Source: Cricetomys ansorgei (Eukaryota > Chordata > Mammalia > Rodentia > Nesomyidae). From it: 64,000 bases of DNA. Under the pieces are notes generated by a model that had not been told where the DNA came from, searched no databases, and saw only the letters and a list, made by a program, of their open reading frames with translations. Shown piece by piece: positions 58,438 to 64,000 of the stretch. The stretch covers positions 770,001-834,000 of the forward strand of contig JAMJFZ010003746.1 of the NCBI GenBank assembly GCA_026225945.1. Direction: 5' to 3'. Position 1 is the first letter of the stretch. Every line of letters starts with the position of its first letter. A program made the position numbers and the translations under genes.

Positions 58438-61400
58438 CAAATTTGCTAAGATCCCCAGGTCTCCATGGATCCGTCAAGGATGATGTTGGCTGGGCTGTAG
58501 ACAGCACCCTGCTCTCCCCTCCTCATTTCAGAAGACCCCTTGTGATGGCCAGCAGTCAGCTCTAAGTTCTGACTGCCCATACCCAGCTGCTCATTTATAG
58601 AAGACAACATCTCACCGCGTATCACACACACGGCCCTCGCCAGCCAGTCCAACCGCCAAGAAAGGAAATGGGCTCCCAACGTACCATTCGGGTCCTAGTG
58701 TGTCGCTCAGAATATATGTCCCTGTCTACAGGGGACCCATCTAGCAGAGATCTTTGGATCGGTCCCTCGGGAGAGGGGAAGGCGGCCTTCAGAATGGAAA
58801 CACCGGAAGCTGAGGTCGTAGGGAGAGAGGGATGGAAGCGTTTAGGACAGTTAGAGATCTGACTACAGAAATGGAGGACATGGGAATTTGAGAAGCTACC
58901 AGAAAGGTAACATGAATGTTTATTACATAGAAAAGAGGGAAAGGAAAAAGAAAGTATTTCCAAAACCATATTTCCAAGGATTAAAAAAAACAGCACGAAT
59001 TAGAATGCCGAAGAAATACCATGCTTTGTATCTTTATAACAGGAGCACGTGTGTCTGTACACATATGTATGTGGAGATATGTACCAGGCCCTGCTGCTGT
59101 GGTGGTGTCGCCATCACAAGTATAGCAGCTCTGCTGGAAGGAAGGGGTTCAAAGCTGACAGGAGGCTGGAGACGCAGGAGCCCTGCTCTGCTCCTGTGGG
59201 GCCCCGTGGACCCCAGGGCCAAGACTGAGGACACTGGAAAAATTTAGCCAAAGTCAAACCTGGGCCCCAGGCTTGAGGTTTTGGCCAGGCAGTTCTAGAG
59301 TCTTCTCTAGGGCTGAGATATTCCAAGAAAGACGGCAACCTTTGGAATGGGCTAGCAATACCCACCTCCCTCTTGCTGGACTGGGGTATGTGGACTCCCT
59401 GTGATAGGAGTGAGATAAGAGAGCCCCGGATATTGTCAGAGAACAATCAAAGTGTAAAGCAATTGATTTAACAGAGAAAAGAGATCCAAACAAAGCCAAT
59501 GGCAACAGCAAAACATGAATTCACAACACAATAGTCGCCCATAATTCAGGGCAAAGCCAGTGTCGTACTTTCATGTGTTGTTGGAGACGAAACCAAACAT
59601 CCTGTGCAACGGTAACCAACCATGCCGATGAGAAGGACCAGCCCAGCTCCACTGGAGCCGCTGAAGTTCCTCACAAGCTCCACCATCACTTGCTTCTGCT
59701 CAAAACTCCATTCCTCCTCTACCCCTCACTGGCTCCTCGGCTGGGGAAGGCAGTCAGGAGAAGCACAAGAAATAAAAGTCTTGCCTGCATCTCAGAAAAG
59801 CCCCGGGAAGAGGTTATTGCCCCTCCTAGCACCTCCCACATCAGAACACTCTGGGGTCCTGGGGCTGCAGTAGACCTGGGTTTGGTGCAGTGGGGATACT
59901 GAGCTCACAGAGTCCAGGACAGAGAATTGGTGTGCACAGTGAGGGTGATTGACGGGGTGAGGACCGCACTGACGCAGCTTTCTTGGGTTGTCATCCGTGC
60001 CCGGGTGGGGCTTTTTTCAGTATGGCTTACCAAGAGTCACCCGTGCTCCTGTACGCCCATAACTCACCAGGTTTCAGACTTAACTTGGGTGGAATCATTT
60101 CTTTGGTCTTTTGGTGACCTATTTGGGGCAAAGAGGCGCTTCTTTGTGTCTGTCCAGGAAAGGTCACTTTCCCTGGGGATTATGGCATGCTGGCCCAGTA
60201 TGTGTTTTGCCAGAAAGAGTCTGGGCTTTCCCAGTCTGGGGCTGCCAGCCTTTGTGAGTCACGAGGTCAGCATGCCTCCCCTGCCTGAGTGGGCGTAGCC
60301 TCTCTAAACCCTCGGCTTTGGAATGATTGGGGGCAATGAAGGACTGGCTTTATTCCTACATTGTAGATGGTCAAATGGAGAACAAGGTGGCTGGAGGGAC
60401 CGTCGGTGAAACTAGAACATACTCACCCTGGGAAGTGGAGGACACTCAGGACCACTGTGATTGGGATTCATCCTGTTCTGGTGCATCATGGGATTTAGGC
60501 TGGGTCAGGCTCTGAGTAGAAGGACACCCTGCCTCTGTGGACCTAGTAACATTCAGGAGTGCTCAAAGGCCGACAGGAAGAAAGATGAGGAAGAATGTAG
60601 GCCCACCCACCCACTCTTCACATGTCACTGCCATGGTCCAAGATGACTGCCATGTTCCCTACAACCTGGACACAGGACTCTCTGGAAGGAGATAGAGCAG
60701 CTGTCCTTAGAGAAAGGGTCTCCCCCCCACCTTGTTGTCAATGGCAGAGGGTGAGCATTGCAGGGGGTGTGGAGTGGAGGGAGCCTTTCATCCAAGCTCA
60801 GGGTCTGTGCACTTAGGCACGGGAGGAACACTTGCTGACTGCAGAACCCCACGGCAGGTGGCGTGGTCCCACCCCCAGGCCCACAGACGGGGTCCTGGCT
60901 TTCTGCTCCCACTAGAGGGAAACCTTGGTCTACATCGGGTGCCCTTCTGCGCTGGAGTAGGAAATACAGTGGCTACAGTTTGTTCTCTAAGCCCAAGGTC
61001 TCCCAAACCACAGACGAGGCCAGCCTCCGGAAGCTCTGACTAGTGAGGATGGGGGTTTCCCGAAGCTGTCCTCTGACCTCCACAATAGAACTTAAACATG
61101 GCCCAGAGGGTATGAGAAAAACCTGCTGGGAGCCAGCACCACCAACAGAGCCTCTGCCTGTCTGCGTCCCCAGCTCTCTGCGCATGGCCCGAGCTTCCTT
61201 CAAGCACCGTTAGCAACTACGACGACCATCACTGAGGCCTGGGTGGCCTACTCCCACCTCACATCAAGCCAGAGGTGTGTTGAGGTCAGCACCAGCCAGC
61301 AAAACGCCAGCTAAAGAACGGGACTTAGAGTAGGACAGCTGTGTATGCAACTTTGGGTGAAAGGACCACTGTCGCCAGCCGCGCTTTCCCCTCCAGGACC

Positions 61401-64000
61401 CTTGGGCCTTGTGGGGATTTTTCTGGTCTTAGGGTTTCCGGTCACTGCATGCTGGCCTCAGACCCAGGGTTTTGGTTATGTAGGTGCCTTTCTTTCGCAT
61501 GTCTGGATCCTTTTCTATCCAGGGGACATGCTAGCCACATGGATCGCTTTCTTTGCGTCTCCTTTGTCTTAGTTTTCCCCTCTGCTCCTCAGCCCCCAGC
61601 ATCCTACACCTCACGTGCATCGGTGCAGCCTCAGTCCTGCGAGGGAACGCAGGAACCGGGTCCCATGAGGCAGGCAGCTCTGAGCACCAACTCTGTCTCT
61701 AGCTGCCATTGACTTCCACCCTCCACAAGGGACCTGAAGAAGCCAGGGGGCATGGCTTTGAGGGGTTGATGAGGTCAAGAATCCAGGAAGGGGGCGAAGT
61801 AAACGCCATCCCCTTGTGACTTCTGAGGGCTGTGTCCCTGGAGGAGACACCTCACTTTTTCGGGAGCCTCTACTCTCCATGTGAAAGCTTAACAAAGTCT
61901 CCCTTCACAGGCTGCTCACAGAACAGTAGGAGATGAACTGCTCTGTGCAGCACCTGAGCCAGGCCTGCGGCTGAGGCTGTTCGCTGGGGCTGGACCTGGG
62001 TCTGCAGCCACGGAGGCAGGGAGCTGACCATGCCCACGACACTTCCTTCTCTTCTCTCCAGTGCAGCTGGAGACTTGACCTGGGCGAGGGCAGCAGATTC
62101 GTCAGTCTGAGACTGGGGGTGGGGTAGTACCACATCGGCCTCCGGGCCCCAGCCTCCGGTCCCCAGTGATCTCCACAATACACTTCACCCTGCCCGTTCT
62201 AGTTTGACAGAACCTAGAGCCACCCAAAGAGTCTTACTGAGGACTTACTGGACAGATTGGCCTGTGGGCATGTCTGTGGACATTAATTGTTCACTGAAGT
62301 GGGGCGACCCAACCCGAATGTGCGTGGCACAGTTTTGAGGGCTGGTCCTGGACTTTATGAACTCACATAAAGCTAGCTGTACACAGAGCAGGCTGAGCAA
62401 ATGGCATGGATGCATTCGTCCCTCTCTGCTCTTGATGTGGTGTGACCCGCTGCTTCCGGTTCCCGCCATCATGACTCTTCTGTTATGACTCTGTGTATGA
62501 CCTGGACTTATAAGAAAAAGAGGCTTTCCTTTTGCATGTTGCTTTTTTGTGGGATATTTTACTACAGCAATGGAAGGACGCTCAGGCCACCCGGTGCCTC
62601 CTCGCTCCAGGGTCCACTTAGATGGAAAGAATGGCCGCTCTGATCACCATGCCACATTAGGTCCTGGCACTCACAGCCAGGGAATATTCTGAATTCTTTC
62701 CCAAGGCTGGGACAGCAGCCCTGAGCTTTGCCATCCCGGCAGCTTTGTCACAGAAAGGGTCCTGCAGCCACTAAGCACTTTCTGGGTTGATGGCCCAGCT
62801 TTCTAGACAGCTGGTGTTCAGTAAATGAACTCTGGTCACCCAGACCCAGTGGTCAGTTTGGACCGTGTGGAGTGAACTAGCCACTGCCCAGCACTCAGAA
62901 TGTTATGCTAAGGTCATGCCTCACCAGGTGCTGCTGTTTGGAGCCAGTGGCAACTATTCTGGGGGCTCCTAAATCTACCCACACCCAGCCACCTGGAGTG
63001 AGGGGGTGCCAGGGAGGCAGCTTTCCAAGCTCACAAACCTCTGTATTAAGCCATCCCACACTGCAACTCATGTTGATGCCTGCCACTCAGTAAAGTCCCA
63101 CTCAAGTATGGCTCATGTCACTAAACAAGCAATACAAATTGCCATCTCCTTTCAACTCCCCCAGTAGCCTCCTCCAGTCCAACGCAGGGAAACCGACTTG
63201 CCCCTAGCTGTAGGGGTCGCCCTTGCCAAGGCCTGTCATCACTGACTATGTGGGGCAGAGTTGCTGTGGGCTGGCAGCATGGGAGGGCACAGGTGCCACG
63301 CCATGGACTCGGGGGGGGGGGGCTCCACCCAGCCAGAGTCCAGAGTGCTGCGGGATCCCCACCCCCAGGGCAGGAGAGACCAGGCCCCTCCTCTTGCCTA
63401 CATCACACTGCCCACTGCCTGCCCCTGCCCCATGGACGTGGGACCAGTGTACCAAGGTTGGCAGGTAGGCTGCCTACCCAGCCCCGCCCCCTGCCCGCCC
63501 TGAATAAAGCGATCTCCGTTTCCTCCACCAGAAGCAAGGAGTCCCATGGTCTTTCTTTGTACCTAGTCCGATTCTCAGCGCGAGGAATCGGGTCTGCTTA
63601 GCCCTAGAACCCGGTCTCTCCTCCCTGCTCACCTCCCTACTCCTCTCCCTGCTTGTGCTCTCCAGCCTGGTAAGAGTTGGGAGAGAGAAGCCAGACCACC
63701 AGGGAGGAGGAATGTACACTTACACACAGGGACCCGCCATTTCCCGTCGCTGTAGCTGTCTTGGGGAGCTTTGCTTCCTAAGGAAGCTTCTTTGAGAGCA
63801 GTGATCTGCCAGAGTAATAGCATTGTGGGGAGAACCAAGCCTGACCCATACCCAAGACAGGAGCTTCGAACAAACAGAAGTGACAGAAGGAAACACAGGA
63901 AGATAGATACAGGACCCTGAGAGGCAGTCCAAGAGGGCAACTCGGTCCCACACAATCATGGAAGAAGCTAATGGGTAGACACAGGGTAGGACAGTCAGGC
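58438..64000. other. Intergenic, no recognised gene
   Basis: No protein family is recognised and no strong SINE is seen. Isolated AATAAA signals on the plus strand at 59771-59776 and 63503-63508 may mark non-coding transcript ends or LTR remnants. A 13-G run lies near 63311. The window ends without reaching a coding exon of a neighbour. Confidence 0.5.

Noticed and set aside
48726..64000. Coding exons of the expected convergent neighbour (Stum)
   Set aside because: From memory this gene lies downstream in mammals on the opposite strand, but no segment of its membrane protein was recognised. It probably lies beyond the window, or only non-coding exon sequence is present.

Overview
This is vertebrate nuclear DNA from a rodent, most likely a muroid. 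The evidence is spliced exons with GT/AG borders inside large introns, long CA-type microsatellites, and many rodent SINEs (B1, B2/B3-type, ID and B1-ID composites). Older LINE-1, MIR and DNA-transposon relics are also present. I cannot separate mouse, rat, hamster or another muroid by eye. There are no bacterial-type operons, CRISPR arrays or rRNA genes.

Only one protein-coding gene is securely supported. It is the 3' half of the inositol-1,4,5-trisphosphate 3-kinase B gene (Itpkb), on the + strand. Six consecutive coding exons (35711-35810, 36902-37115, 41881-42085, 43977-44078, 45195-45266, 45538-45753) join in frame to give the C-terminal 302 residues: the calmodulin-binding segment and the whole inositol-polyphosphate kinase fold. 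The catalytic PxxxDxKxG, SSLL and IDFGKT motifs are intact. A 3' UTR of about 3 kb follows and ends at an AATAAA at 48704.

Layout: 1-35710 is read as the downstream part of a long intron, because the large N-terminal exon expected for this gene is absent. It holds repeats plus a few candidate regulatory patches: a GC-rich CRE-bearing patch near 11.5-11.75 kb, a CRE plus TATA cluster near 17.46-17.51 kb, and MEF2-like sites near 27.1, 28.87 and 31.16 kb. 35711-48725 is the coding 3' half and 3' UTR. 48726-64000 is intergenic: B1, a 680-bp CA array, a (TCC)n array with a 43-bp higher-order period, two B3-type SINEs and an antisense L1 ORF2 relic. Two isolated AATAAA signals there have no recognisable coding exon.

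The gene product phosphorylates Ins(1,4,5)P3 to Ins(1,3,4,5)P4 under Ca2+/calmodulin control. I see no convincing new biological system. The best leads are the two palindromic CRE patches in the intron, a perfect hairpin-forming repeat in the 3' UTR, and the structured tandem repeats.
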